From positions 1 to 29,199 of the IMG/VR virus record IMGVR_UViG_3300044629_000050: DNA of 29,199 nt; one strand, written 5' to 3'. Shown piece by piece: positions 8,453-18,100 of this stretch; within the stretch, counting starts at the first letter, position 1; each line of letters starts with the position of its first letter. Source of the stretch: a virus. Under the pieces are notes generated by a model. That model was not told the DNA's origin, made no database searches, and was given only the letters and a program-made list of their open reading frames with translations. Made by a program: the position numbers and the translations under genes.

Positions 8453-8716
8453 TTGTTATCCTTAACTGTTCATTAAAATTACATTGAGTCGTAAGTGCGC
8501 TCGTCTATTCCTCGTCTGTCCTTCTGCCACATCAAAAGGCGGGAAAATGCCCAGAGTTGCCCGAAAGTGGCCGCAGGAGCAGCTCGGTCGCATGCCATCA
8601 CCCTCGCATCGCCGACCCCGCAATCGCCTCGCCCGTGACCACTCTGCAGGTCAGTCCAGGCAAGGGCGAAAATGCGGTCGCCGAGAGTTGCGTTTGCGAT
8701 TCAGACACCGTTTGCT
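8453..8716. other. GC-rich, gene-poor spacer with inverted repeats
   Basis: This is the longest non-coding stretch in the window. By eye, 8530-8710 is much richer in GC than the genes on either side. It contains an exact 5-bp stem at 8636-8653 (TGACC, 8-base loop, GGTCA) and an imperfect stem at 8586-8617 (GGTCG.ATGC pairing with GCAT...CGACC). The only minus-strand frame of note is a 39-codon stretch listed separately. A structured RNA, a regulatory region or a recent insertion are all possible. I recognise no known RNA family. Confidence 0.55.
8479..8598 (-). CDS. Possible 39-residue small ORF in GC-rich spacer
   Basis: An ATG at 8598 (with a GTG codon just before it) opens a 39-codon frame ending TAA at 8479. 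The product begins MACDRAAPAATFGQLW and ends GIDERTYDSM. The frame is open upstream for about 30 more codons, to a TGA. A GAGGG lies only 2 bases before the ATG, which is too close for a good ribosome binding site. I see no known domain. It may be a chance frame in GC-rich DNA. Confidence 0.2.
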   Translation of the reverse strand: MACDRAAPAATFGQLWAFSRLLMWQKDRRGIDERTYDSM

Positions 8717-9199
8717 CTATAGGGTTTCAAGCCTCTCGTTACATGTTTTGTAATGCGAGGTGTGCCATATAGCAGTATGTCCTCTACGTTTCCAACCCCT
8801 CTTCTCAAGTATCTTCGTAAAGATATTCTGCTCGTCGTAGAAGCTACCGACAGACAGGACAATCTCTATTCTGAAACGTTCAGCTAATCGAATCAACTCC
8901 TCGTGTGCCAGGATGATAGCTCTAGCTGATTTAATACCTCGCATGTTCGTTACGTAGAACGATTGCTGCAAGAAGGAGTGCGAAGAAAAAGGGTGCTTTA
9001 GGCGTTCGGCCAGTAACCACCCTACAAGGACATCATCGTCCTTGATCGTATACAAGAAGCCACTCTTTGAATGCTCTCGCAACTGTAGCAGAGATTTCTT
9101 ACGATCCACATGAATGAAGGTATCGTCATTGTAGTCTGCATAAATATCTATGCAAGTCGAAAATTCATCTATCGACTTTATCTTTTGCAAGGTTATCAT
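8717..9199 (-). CDS. GNAT-family acetyltransferase-like protein
   Basis: This protein has 160 residues. The pattern fits a GNAT fold. A strand pair around VLVGWLLAE (residues 57-65) is followed by QQSFYVTNMRGIKSARAI (about 78-95), where RGIKSA stands where the acetyl-CoA pyrophosphate loop (Q/R-x-x-G-x-A) is expected. A helix follows (LAHEELIRLAERF), then a strand (EIVLSVGS) and a typical C-terminal motif (NIFTKILEKRGWKRRGHTAIW). Its substrate is unknown. Genes like this occur among phage structural genes, where they could modify a virion protein or a host factor, but neither is shown here. The ATG directly follows the TAA of the tip gene (TAAATG), so expression is probably coupled to the tip protein. 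Confidence 0.65.
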   Translation of the reverse strand: MITLQKIKSIDEFSTCIDIYADYNDDTFIHVDRKKSLLQLREHSKSGFLYTIKDDDVLVGWLLAERLKHPFSSHSFLQQSFYVTNMRGIKSARAIILAHEELIRLAERFRIEIVLSVGSFYDEQNIFTKILEKRGWKRRGHTAIWHTSHYKTCNERLETL

Positions 9200-12100
9200 T
9201 TAGTCTCCAATAGCCATCCAGTTAAGCGTGCCTGTAGCGAGCACTTGCGCAGTCGCCAATGCTACCGTGTAGTCTACAAACTTGAACGTGTTTGCAGGGG
9301 TCGTGCTGTTAGGCACAGGACGCCTAATAGTTATCAGAGCGTCCGCAGTCACCGTACCGGTCACGTATCCCACACCTTTGTACAGGGCACCGTAGGTGAA
9401 CACGTACTCAGTCAACTCCATCGTCCAGTAGTTCGGATTGTATGTACCAGTGACCACGGTAGCAACATTATAGACACGCGTGTTTGATTGCAATTCCTCA
9501 AATATAGCTGTACCGTCAGCTAGATCACCATAGAAATTATTAGATGCCCTTAGGAAGTAATTACCGCCTGAGTATATCTTAGATACGTTCCATGTTTCAG
9601 CCTCACCACCGCCCTTTCTAAGCAGAATAGAACAGATGTTATTGGCATTCTCCTGGTAAGGGGTAGCTGACAAACTAGGCGTACCGAATCCGAATGTTGC
9701 TGAATAGGCTACACTATAGATGCTCCAGCCGGATGGTGCGGAGTATGCGGACATTGCGGGGGATAATGTAGTGCTAGAACTGAATCCACTATAGGGGTAC
9801 GGAATGTCTGTAGGTGAACCAGATATAGGCCCACTACTAACAGCTTGTGTTGCGTACTCATATGTGAGTGAACCAAATAGACTAGCGCTCTCGTCGGACG
9901 CTGTGTACGCGATGAAGAACTCATATGTGTTCGCACCAGCAGGAAATGTGAACGACACCGTATCTGTTACGATACCTGTAGTAGCTCCTATCGATTTAAC
10001 CTTCGGTGTTGAGTATGAATATGCACTACCGCTACCTGATACTCGATACCCTATACGCCAGCTTACAGTTCGGTAGATGTATTGCGATAATCCATTTCCA
10101 CGGTATGACACTAGCTCGACATTGCAGGTAACACTAGCTGTATTAGCAGGCGTCGTACGCGTCGGTGTTGAAGAGTAAGTGTTGCTCGATATAGAACCAG
10201 ATGTCTGATTCAACACTGTATTTACCGTACTAGCCGACAGTGTCAGATATGCTATGGCTGTAAAACGCCATTGCATACTACCAAGCGATGTTTCCGCGAT
10301 ATTTTGCGCTTCACAGACAATAGACTGGCCCTGCGCGACATATGCAGGATCAAAGAACTTTAACACGAAAGGTGAAACAAGAATTTTCGGTTGTGTCTTC
10401 CAGTAGCCCGGCAGTGTCACCAAATCGCCACTAGCAGCTGTACCAGTCTCATATCTCCGGAGGTAAGCATACTCTACTGCGTAACCTAATGCAGGCACGT
10501 AGCGATACAGCCTTAGATTACCACTATCTAGCCTTGAGTAATCGCCGGCTGTACTGTAACCAGCTTGTGAGTAACTCTCAATGTAACCGTCGCCAAACAG
10601 CTTCAACTTGCCACCTACCTGTATGTACTCTGTTGCCTGTAGAGTTCCTGCAAGAATCTTATCTGCTGTTAGACTCTCGATCATTGCATTCGTTATCGCA
10701 CCGTTAGCGACAGCCAGTGAGCCTACGGCAATAGCACCAATCGCCAGCTTATCGCCTCCGACCGCGCCATCTGCAAGGTTAGTTGCCTCAATAATCAGCG
10801 GGTTAAGGTCGACACCATTGATCTTCCCTGTCGTTGCATCAATACCATTCGTGCCACCAAAAGCGTTTACAGACAAGTAACCATCATTGGAGATGTTCTT
10901 GAACCATAGCTTTAGCACCTTACCTAATGTTGACGGCATGGAGGCTTGCGTACCATTGAACCGATACATCTCAACTGCATCACCGAACACTGGCGTAGCA
11001 CCCTCAGCTCCGTAAACTACAGTGAAGCCATGTCCATGTCCCTCGGAGTACGAAGGTGCAGGTGATACAGCAATGAACACCGTACTGAAGCCTGTCGTTA
11101 CTGTCACACCGACGGCACCTGGTGGTGGTGTGGTATCTCGAACAGCTCCCACGTTCAATGCGAGGACATCGATATTATGATACACATCTCGACCGTTATA
11201 GGTGGCCTTCACAGTGAAGAAACCTACATTGCCTGTGAGCGTGGTTACGTTGTAGTAGCCCTTGTTGTCGGTATTGTTTATTGAAGCATCACAACTCGTC
11301 TCTGAATGTATTACGAATGAAGTGCTTGCTGTAACGTTTGTGTCACCGCTACGTATAGATAGATAACCGTTGGCATTCGCGTAGCCATAGTTCACTCCTA
11401 GGTTATCCTGCAACACCGTCAGTGAGTTCTTCGTTGATAGCGTATCAAGTACAGCCGGTTGTATCAACGCAGGTGTTTCCCATGTGCCAGCAGCAATGAT
11501 ACCTGTGCTATTTTGCGCAGAGATGATCGTAATTGAACGATACAAGTCTGTCGTACCTGCAGGAATCCCTGCTGACCATACAGTAGGCAACCCTGTCGGC
11601 AACGTAGCAAACTGAAACGTGTCAAAGTTGTAAGTACCACCGACTGGAGTAGTAGGTGTTGTCAATGATCGTGCATACACGTTTAACGGCAGTGAGGCGT
11701 AATAGTCAGTATCCGCTGGCGTCACAGCTGCCGAGATTGCAGCCCATGAGGAGAACGGGCCAAGCTTCCCAAAGAGCATCGGTATGACAACAAAGGTACG
11801 TGTCGCAGCAGCCATTGACGGCAACAGAAAGTGATCACCATGGGCAACACCCAGCTCATCCATACCAGATGTTATCGTCAGTTCGTTTACTGGCACAGAG
11901 GTGTATCGTATGGAATAGCCAGACACTCGGGAGTCATTAGAAACAACCCACGATAACGTACCACTAGACAGTGCCATGTTGCTACTTGCGAGTAGCGTCA
12001 GAGACGTCACTGCTGGTACAGCACTGTCATAGATGTTACGTTGCGGTATTACCTCGTTGTCCTTAGCATTCCACTCCAGATTCCTTGCATCGAACTTAGA

Positions 12101-13882
12101 AGCCTCAACAATGACATTACCTTCAGCATTGATAGTCACGCTATTAACCATCAACAGCTCACCAGGTATCTCCAGGAAATCACTTTCCAGCCTCATGAAG
12201 TCTGTCGGCTCTAATCCACCATATCTATGTGACAGCGTTATGTTGTACGAGGTTGCAGAACGCGAGCTCCGTACAATGGATTCTGCTTTTGCGAGCGCAT
12301 GGTAATAGTCAACAATACCATCTCCGAAAATAGACGACTCTAATTCCACTCCGTTGTCTAAGCCGATATAGGTTCGGTATACGTCATTTACTCCGTCTAC
12401 GAGTGCCCAGGCAGTTGTGTCCACCGAAGGGTCCACAGCATAGACTCGCGACTCACCAAACCTAAGCTGATAGCTGTTACCACCATAGGTTACATAATCA
12501 CTTCGGTTGTATGCGGTTCCACTAGCCCAGGCTCCTCTTTCGACACCAGCACCAGGAACAAAATTTGTCTTCGGAGGCCAACTTGCCGAGTCCTCTGAGA
12601 AGTCCTTCGCCTCATTACGAAAGCGTACAGTAGCAAAGTTGTAGCGTGTGCTAGCGTTTGGCCATGTTACCTTGAATTCATCTCGCTTGATGATGTCATC
12701 GTCAGTAATGGTAGCGGCCAGAGCTGTCACCCAATTAGCAGTGTTGAGTGCTGTATTGTTACCATTGATCAAAGATCGATAGACAGTAACGTCACTAGTG
12801 CCAGAGTTCGTCTGTACAACATCATTCTTAGCGTATGTCACCAGTGCGTTGTACACATATGGATACTGCAACAGAAGCTTATACTTACCTGTTGTCCATA
12901 TCAACTCAGAGGCATCCATCGTATCTAGAATTCTCTCGATGTTGTCTACTATCTTGGCATCCGAAAACATTGTGATGTTAGCTTCGTAAAGTGGAAGATC
13001 ACGCGTGAGAATAGGCGTATTTCGTTTGCGCCATATTTTACCTTCAGCAGAGACACCGGACTGTACGATCTTGTCGCAGATTACCTTCGCGTTGTAGAAG
13101 CTCTCCAGATCGATTTCGTCGTATGATAATCCTTTTCCATACGCTGTGTTCGTCAGGTAGTCCAGTAAGACCAACGCTGGGTTGTTCGAATAGCTACGAG
13201 CACCTACAGTGTAAACACCAAGGCTCTCAGTAAGTGTTGCTACCTTCAATCCTTCGATGTAGAACTGTGCTGTTGGCACACCTCCGAACTGCGGATCGTC
13301 TCGATTAAGCCTGAATACACCAGAAGCGAACGCGAATCCAGGAAATAACGACGTACCAAGCACACTCGGATAATTAGCTGCAGCAATCGAATCGTTCTCA
13401 TTACCGGAGTAATGCACGTCGAGTCTTAGACCGCCGGCACCACCTGTATTGACATAGTCAGCTGAAGGTGGACCCTTTGTGGCAAATCGACTGGTATTGT
13501 AATCTTGCTTATCTACGTCAGCCCATATGCAACTATTTATCGGAGCCATCGATATGACTTGCTGAACCGTCAGGTATTCGTGCTTTTTACCGCCGATACT
13601 TCCTGATAGCGCGTTTACGAGCTGCTTCTGCGAGTTGGGAGTTGTGTATGTAAAGCTACTGAGAGTATTGTGGTACACACGTATACCACCTACTAGACAG
13701 CGGCCATAGACGATGTTAGCTGGACTGGCTTCACCTTCAGCAACGATCTCAATACCTTTAGCGCGGTCTGCACGTTCAAACGCCTCTTGCTCAGCCTTTT
13801 TCTGTCGCTCTTTTGCCTTCTTCTGTTGTTGATGTTGTACAACCATACTAACAATAAAAGAGAATACCGAAAACCAACCCAT
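9200..13882 (-). CDS. J-like tail tip attachment protein (central fibre/receptor-binding hub)
   Basis: This protein has 1560 residues. It starts with a short hydrophobic helix (residues 4-15) and a K/Q-rich coiled coil (17-45). The conserved J-type hub core follows (ASPANIVYGRCLVGGIRV, then NPALVLLDYLTN..YGKGLSYDEIDLESF). Two small ChiC/CBM5-like modules are inserted (about 350-384 and 452-485, each with aromatic pairs and a closing W). About residues 620-720 look like a fibronectin III domain (TSLTLLASS...SGTLSWVVSNDSRVSGYSIRYT). Near residues 1050-1085, AITNAMIESLTADKI is the coil typical of tip proteins before the C-terminal fibre. The remaining part is beta-rich. It should form the trimeric tip that contacts the host receptor. 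The start overlaps the previous stop (TAATG), and the GNAT gene follows directly. Confidence 0.85.
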   Translation of the reverse strand: MGWFSVFSFIVSMVVQHQQQKKAKERQKKAEQEAFERADRAKGIEIVAEGEASPANIVYGRCLVGGIRVYHNTLSSFTYTTPNSQKQLVNALSGSIGGKKHEYLTVQQVISMAPINSCIWADVDKQDYNTSRFATKGPPSADYVNTGGAGGLRLDVHYSGNENDSIAAANYPSVLGTSLFPGFAFASGVFRLNRDDPQFGGVPTAQFYIEGLKVATLTESLGVYTVGARSYSNNPALVLLDYLTNTAYGKGLSYDEIDLESFYNAKVICDKIVQSGVSAEGKIWRKRNTPILTRDLPLYEANITMFSDAKIVDNIERILDTMDASELIWTTGKYKLLLQYPYVYNALVTYAKNDVVQTNSGTSDVTVYRSLINGNNTALNTANWVTALAATITDDDIIKRDEFKVTWPNASTRYNFATVRFRNEAKDFSEDSASWPPKTNFVPGAGVERGAWASGTAYNRSDYVTYGGNSYQLRFGESRVYAVDPSVDTTAWALVDGVNDVYRTYIGLDNGVELESSIFGDGIVDYYHALAKAESIVRSSRSATSYNITLSHRYGGLEPTDFMRLESDFLEIPGELLMVNSVTINAEGNVIVEASKFDARNLEWNAKDNEVIPQRNIYDSAVPAVTSLTLLASSNMALSSGTLSWVVSNDSRVSGYSIRYTSVPVNELTITSGMDELGVAHGDHFLLPSMAAATRTFVVIPMLFGKLGPFSSWAAISAAVTPADTDYYASLPLNVYARSLTTPTTPVGGTYNFDTFQFATLPTGLPTVWSAGIPAGTTDLYRSITIISAQNSTGIIAAGTWETPALIQPAVLDTLSTKNSLTVLQDNLGVNYGYANANGYLSIRSGDTNVTASTSFVIHSETSCDASINNTDNKGYYNVTTLTGNVGFFTVKATYNGRDVYHNIDVLALNVGAVRDTTPPPGAVGVTVTTGFSTVFIAVSPAPSYSEGHGHGFTVVYGAEGATPVFGDAVEMYRFNGTQASMPSTLGKVLKLWFKNISNDGYLSVNAFGGTNGIDATTGKINGVDLNPLIIEATNLADGAVGGDKLAIGAIAVGSLAVANGAITNAMIESLTADKILAGTLQATEYIQVGGKLKLFGDGYIESYSQAGYSTAGDYSRLDSGNLRLYRYVPALGYAVEYAYLRRYETGTAASGDLVTLPGYWKTQPKILVSPFVLKFFDPAYVAQGQSIVCEAQNIAETSLGSMQWRFTAIAYLTLSASTVNTVLNQTSGSISSNTYSSTPTRTTPANTASVTCNVELVSYRGNGLSQYIYRTVSWRIGYRVSGSGSAYSYSTPKVKSIGATTGIVTDTVSFTFPAGANTYEFFIAYTASDESASLFGSLTYEYATQAVSSGPISGSPTDIPYPYSGFSSSTTLSPAMSAYSAPSGWSIYSVAYSATFGFGTPSLSATPYQENANNICSILLRKGGGEAETWNVSKIYSGGNYFLRASNNFYGDLADGTAIFEELQSNTRVYNVATVVTGTYNPNYWTMELTEYVFTYGALYKGVGYVTGTVTADALITIRRPVPNSTTPANTFKFVDYTVALATAQVLATGTLNWMAIGD

Positions 13883-14478
13883 TAGTATTTCCCCCAGATT
13901 AGATCGATGGATTTAGAACCATCGTATACTTGATCGAATGATGTATCTGATGTCATGCCTATCTGCCTTAGATAATCCTTTGAGGTAGTGATTACCTTCT
14001 TAGCATCTAAGTTCGCAACAGGAGATGAACCCTCGATAATGGCATCTACCTCGTCGTCTTCAGACACCGTATAGCCATGCGAGTCGATTAGACCTTTGTA
14101 CACTAAAGGTATATCCGCAGGTTGCAGGAGAGGCTGTCCAGGTAGAGCGCCACCGATAGTGATGGCAAGTGTATTGAAGAATCCATAGTACACCCTGAAC
14201 TTAGTACCTACAAGGCCCACCTCGAACATTGGCCTGAAGACAAATGCTGGATCAGCGTAAATCAGCTTGTAGGCCTCTCTGTCAACTACACGAGACAACT
14301 TAGGAGGCTCTGTGGATTTCAGATTACCGTCAGCAAGATATGTCACACCGTCTACCGTGATATTGAATGGCGCTGTGGTGTGATACATCGGAGTGCTAGT
14401 CTCTATGTGAACTAGTGTGAAGATAGAGACAGTAGACTCTGCTAGTAACGTGAGAATGTTATTACTAAGGACACGCAT
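13882..14478 (-). CDS. Minor tail protein, DUF2163-like (tip assembly)
   Basis: This protein has 198 residues. It contains TAPFNITVDGVTYLADGNL near the N-terminus, a central beta-rich part (FRPMFEVGLVGTKFRVYYGFFN) and a C-terminal DTSFDQVYDGSKSIDLIWGKY. The D.SF..v.......WGK ending is typical of minor tail proteins coded just before the J-like tip in phages of Gram-negative bacteria, related to DUF2163/gene-transfer-agent tip components. It probably forms part of the ring between distal tail and tip. TAATG overlaps join it to the genes on both sides, which fits fixed-ratio production with the distal tail and tip proteins. The family assignment is by pattern only. Confidence 0.65.
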   Translation of the reverse strand: MRVLSNNILTLLAESTVSIFTLVHIETSTPMYHTTAPFNITVDGVTYLADGNLKSTEPPKLSRVVDREAYKLIYADPAFVFRPMFEVGLVGTKFRVYYGFFNTLAITIGGALPGQPLLQPADIPLVYKGLIDSHGYTVSEDDEVDAIIEGSSPVANLDAKKVITTSKDYLRQIGMTSDTSFDQVYDGSKSIDLIWGKY

Positions 14479-15092
14479 TAGGTGGCCTCTATTAGTTTGA
14501 GCATGCCAGGATCCTGTAACACGCCATCGATATACTTCATGCCCGATGCGTTGTCTACGTCGTAGAAGGCGCGCATTGTAACCTTACTACCGTAGGTTAT
14601 TACAGTTCCAGGAGCTTTAGTTGAACGTAGCTCTGGGAAGACCTTCGTGTAGGTCACGTCAGAATTGTCGACGATCAGATACACTTTCGAGTCACCTGCG
14701 AATGTAATGAACTCACCGGCCTTTATCAGTGACTTAGTGATGCCACCCACGACGATAAGGTCAGTACCAACGCTCGCCGACAAAGAAACGACAGGTGTAT
14801 AGCCTTCAGGCATCAGATCACGTGAGTACAGTTGAGGCATCCGTACATAGAAGTACTCGGTTACATTTTTGAGAACCGAGTGTACGAACAACTCTGAATT
14901 CGTACGAATGGGCATTATCATCGAAGATATTTCCCACCGTTGTGCTTTCCGATCTTGTGTTACTCGCTTGAGCGACAGTGTGTCGGATACACTGGCTCCT
15001 TGATTGTTGATGATCTCCAGAGGCGCGGCAAATATCGCGATAAGTTCGGAGCCGACCCCTGTGTTCGTGCTACTTCGTAAAATTCCAAACAT
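14478..15092 (-). CDS. Distal tail protein-like minor tail protein
   Basis: This protein has 204 residues and is mostly beta strand. It carries VTQDRKAQRWEISSMIMPI near residue 45. A later part (LSASVGTDLIVVGGITKSLIKAGEFITFAGDSKVYLIV, about 100-140) recalls distal-tail or gpM-type domains with a 'G..I...G..KVY.V' core. It is the first gene after the tape measure, where distal tail proteins are usually coded. It should form the ring that ends the tail tube and receives the tip. A GGAG ribosome binding site lies between a terminator-like hairpin and the ATG. The specific family is uncertain; position carries much of the weight. Confidence 0.6.
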   Translation of the reverse strand: MFGILRSSTNTGVGSELIAIFAAPLEIINNQGASVSDTLSLKRVTQDRKAQRWEISSMIMPIRTNSELFVHSVLKNVTEYFYVRMPQLYSRDLMPEGYTPVVSLSASVGTDLIVVGGITKSLIKAGEFITFAGDSKVYLIVDNSDVTYTKVFPELRSTKAPGTVITYGSKVTMRAFYDVDNASGMKYIDGVLQDPGMLKLIEAT

Positions 15093-15105
15093 ACGCTCTC
15101 CGTTT

Positions 15106-15146
15106 AAAAAATAAGCCCTGTCTGTATACTACAGCGTATACGGGCT
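15106..15146 (-). terminator. Intrinsic terminator-like hairpin after the tape measure gene
   Basis: On the minus strand, AGCCC GTATAC, a 6-base loop and GTATAC are followed by a 5-base bulge and GGGCT, then a run of T with one A (TATTTTTT). The stem has 11 pairs with one asymmetric bulge. It lies between the tape measure stop (15153) and the next ATG (15092), whose GGAG ribosome binding site follows the T-run closely. Confidence 0.7.
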
Positions 15147-15152
15147 ACCTGT

Positions 15153-18100
15153 TTAGTTGCGATGTCCATTCTCACGATTGTTCATGTTGACACCTGTCGT
15201 GATCTGTGGTAACATCGAGATTATCTCTTTACGCGTCTGGCGAGAGATATCACCTGTGATTTTGATATTGACGATTTGCTGATTCCCGCGAGCAGTATCA
15301 CTGAAAGCGGCAGGTCCGGGTACTACAACCCCATCTGACACCATACCACCTTCAGCAAAGCCGTGGAAATTACCGTCGTTGATTGCCATCAGCATGTTTC
15401 TGAAACGCTTAGTGGATGCGGCATTAACAACGAACTCACCGTTCGATAACATCGCAGGGATACTATCCGAGGTTCCATTACCTGGGCCTACGACACGACC
15501 CCCTGATGCAAATAGACTAGGGATGAAGTCGAACACACTTGAGACATCGAAGTCAGAGAACATGTCAGAGATGCCACTAAACAAGCCACCGGCACCACCC
15601 TCTTTGCCACTGAACAAACCGCTTATCCCATTAAATGCCGAAGTCAGCGTCGTCTTCAGGAAGTCCCAACCCTGCTCTAACACCGAGGACAGACCATCCC
15701 ATGCATTCGTCAGTGTGGTCGACAGTGAAGAATCACTCGTTGCTAATGTTGCAGCCGTTTCACTGTTTGCGGTCTCAAGTAGCGTCTTGGTGTTAACACC
15801 TGCATCAGCAAGAACAGTAGCTGTGGCTGTGTTACCCGCTGCAGCTAGATTAGCCTTCGCTGTATTATCCGTCGAGAAAATATTGGAAAGTTTCTCATTG
15901 AACCAGCCGAATATACCCTTCTGCTCTTGATTAGCATCCTTAGCTGCATCACCAGACTTGGCAGCTGATTTTCCATCCAGACTAAAACCCTTGCCAGAGA
16001 GGAAATTGCCAGTCTTGCTACCTAGGTCAGATACACCGCCGATGATGACATCATTCACTATCTTGTCGACAATACCACCGGCAAACTTAGTCGCCATCGA
16101 GGAGAAGAAAGAGTCGATGATCTTGCTGGATAACGAGTCGGCCCATTGCTCGATCATTCCCTTGAAGGTGATCTTACGCTTGGCAAAGGCAGACATCGAC
16201 GTCTCCACTTCCTTGAAGAATGCCTGCGAGAAGGGCTTGGCCATATTTCGGCCCTCAAAGGACGAACTCATCATCGACAGCAGAGTAACTTCATTGCTGA
16301 ACACTTCAGTATACTGCTTTAGGAACTCACCAGCAGCATCTTTAGCGAGAGATGCATTCACACGAACACCTTGTGTTGAACCTGTCTTCTCCAGTTCAGC
16401 GTAACGTTCGTATGTCTCCATCATATCAAGTATCTTGGCATACGCAGTTTTAGGAACGGCTGCACTTATATCGGCCAATTGCTTGCCAGGAAAGAAGTCA
16501 CCCAGAGCGCCTTTGTAGTCCATCTCTTTCTTAACTTCAGGCGTAAGGTTCTTGAAAATCTCAGCTACAGCACCTTGTTGCCCGCTTATGTTGTTCACAA
16601 GCTTGGCTCTGGATATTTCAGACAGATTAGTGGCACCTAGTGACTTCGTATTAAGTGCTATCTCATCAAGGGCCTTTCCGACAGTCGTCAGTTGACCAGC
16701 TTGTACCAGCTTGGTGACATCAGCAATTGTTACTGGATTGGCCAGTGCACCAGATGCATTGATGTACTTCGCAACACCTTCAAAGTCGCCTATCTTCTCG
16801 ATACCTGTAGGGTTTCCAGCTACCATGTCACGGATCATTTTGCTAATATCGACACCTGTGTTAGCCTTGATCCATGCATTGATGCCTTCAACGCCTTTCA
16901 TCATCGCAGCCTTGAAATCCGCAAGTACTGATGTGGATTTTTCTGTCTCAACAGTTTGATCTGCAGTGGCAACAGATTGACCGACGATAGCGCCCTCCGC
17001 CTTCGATATAACACTCACCATATTCTTAGAGTAGTTTGCATCTGTGGCGTAACCACCTTTTTGTACAGCCGTGGCGTACTCGCCTAAGTCCTTCCTACCA
17101 CGCGCACCATCGTATCTCTTGCTGGACATTACACGTTCGAAGTCCTTAAAGAAATCGTCAATGGTTGCATACTTAACGTAGTTGCCGCCTTCACTGGCAG
17201 GGCGTGGAGAGCCTTTAGAGCCGTTCGGATTGCCCTCAGTATATGTAATCCCACCGAAGTTGTTATTCAGCTTCGCAACATTAGATGTACCGCCCTGGCT
17301 CTCATAGTACAACTGCTTCAACAAAAGGTCAGAATCGATGCCCAACGAAGTAGATATACGTTCTGCTTGTGGCTTGTACTTCTTTATGAAGCCTCCTAGA
17401 TTGAATCCAGGCACACCACCGTTAAGCGCCTCTAAGAACGGTCTGAATTGTGCAGCAGCCTTGGCGTTTACGACAAACTCACCGTTTGACAGCATCGCAG
17501 GGATACTATCAGACGTCGCGGAGCCAAGTCCGAATACAGATCCTCCTGTAGAGAAACCTGGAATACCTCTTGCCTTGTTCGTCATGAAGTAATTCAAGGT
17601 CGTCTCTAGATCGTCACGTCTACCTGTCTGGCTTTCTGCGATATCAACGGCAGGGGCAATCATCTTGCTCTTGTCGAACTTAGCGAAGCCTTTCAGTAGA
17701 TCAAAGTTCGTCGTACTGAACTTACCAGTTAGGTCTTGAAACGTCAATGCACCAGAGGAGTTATTGATCTTAGCATCATCAGCTATATCTATGAGGCCTC
17801 TCGCTCTGGTCAACGCATCGTGATCGTTTAGCATGCTCCTTGCAAGGTATGAGCGCGCTGCTATGGCTAAGGTCGCTTCACCCGCCGGACTCTTAATAGC
17901 CGCATTCTCGAAAGCCCACTTAGATGCTTGTGCCTCAAACAGAAAACGTGAATCAAACATGTCCTGGTAATTGGCGAAACGAGCCATATACTGCTGGTTC
18001 AATGCAGAACCTATTGCGTTCGCTTCCTTATACTCGTTACTGCGCAAGTAAGGCTCGCCGACTTCTCTGTAACGCTTCAAGGCCCTCGCAGAGTGCTCTT

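Noticed and set aside
8484-8753. Plus-strand frame of 89 codons in the GC-rich spacer
   Set aside because: It is arginine-rich with no known pattern, runs against all neighbouring genes, lacks a good ribosome binding site and extends into the GNAT gene. GC-rich DNA readily produces such frames.
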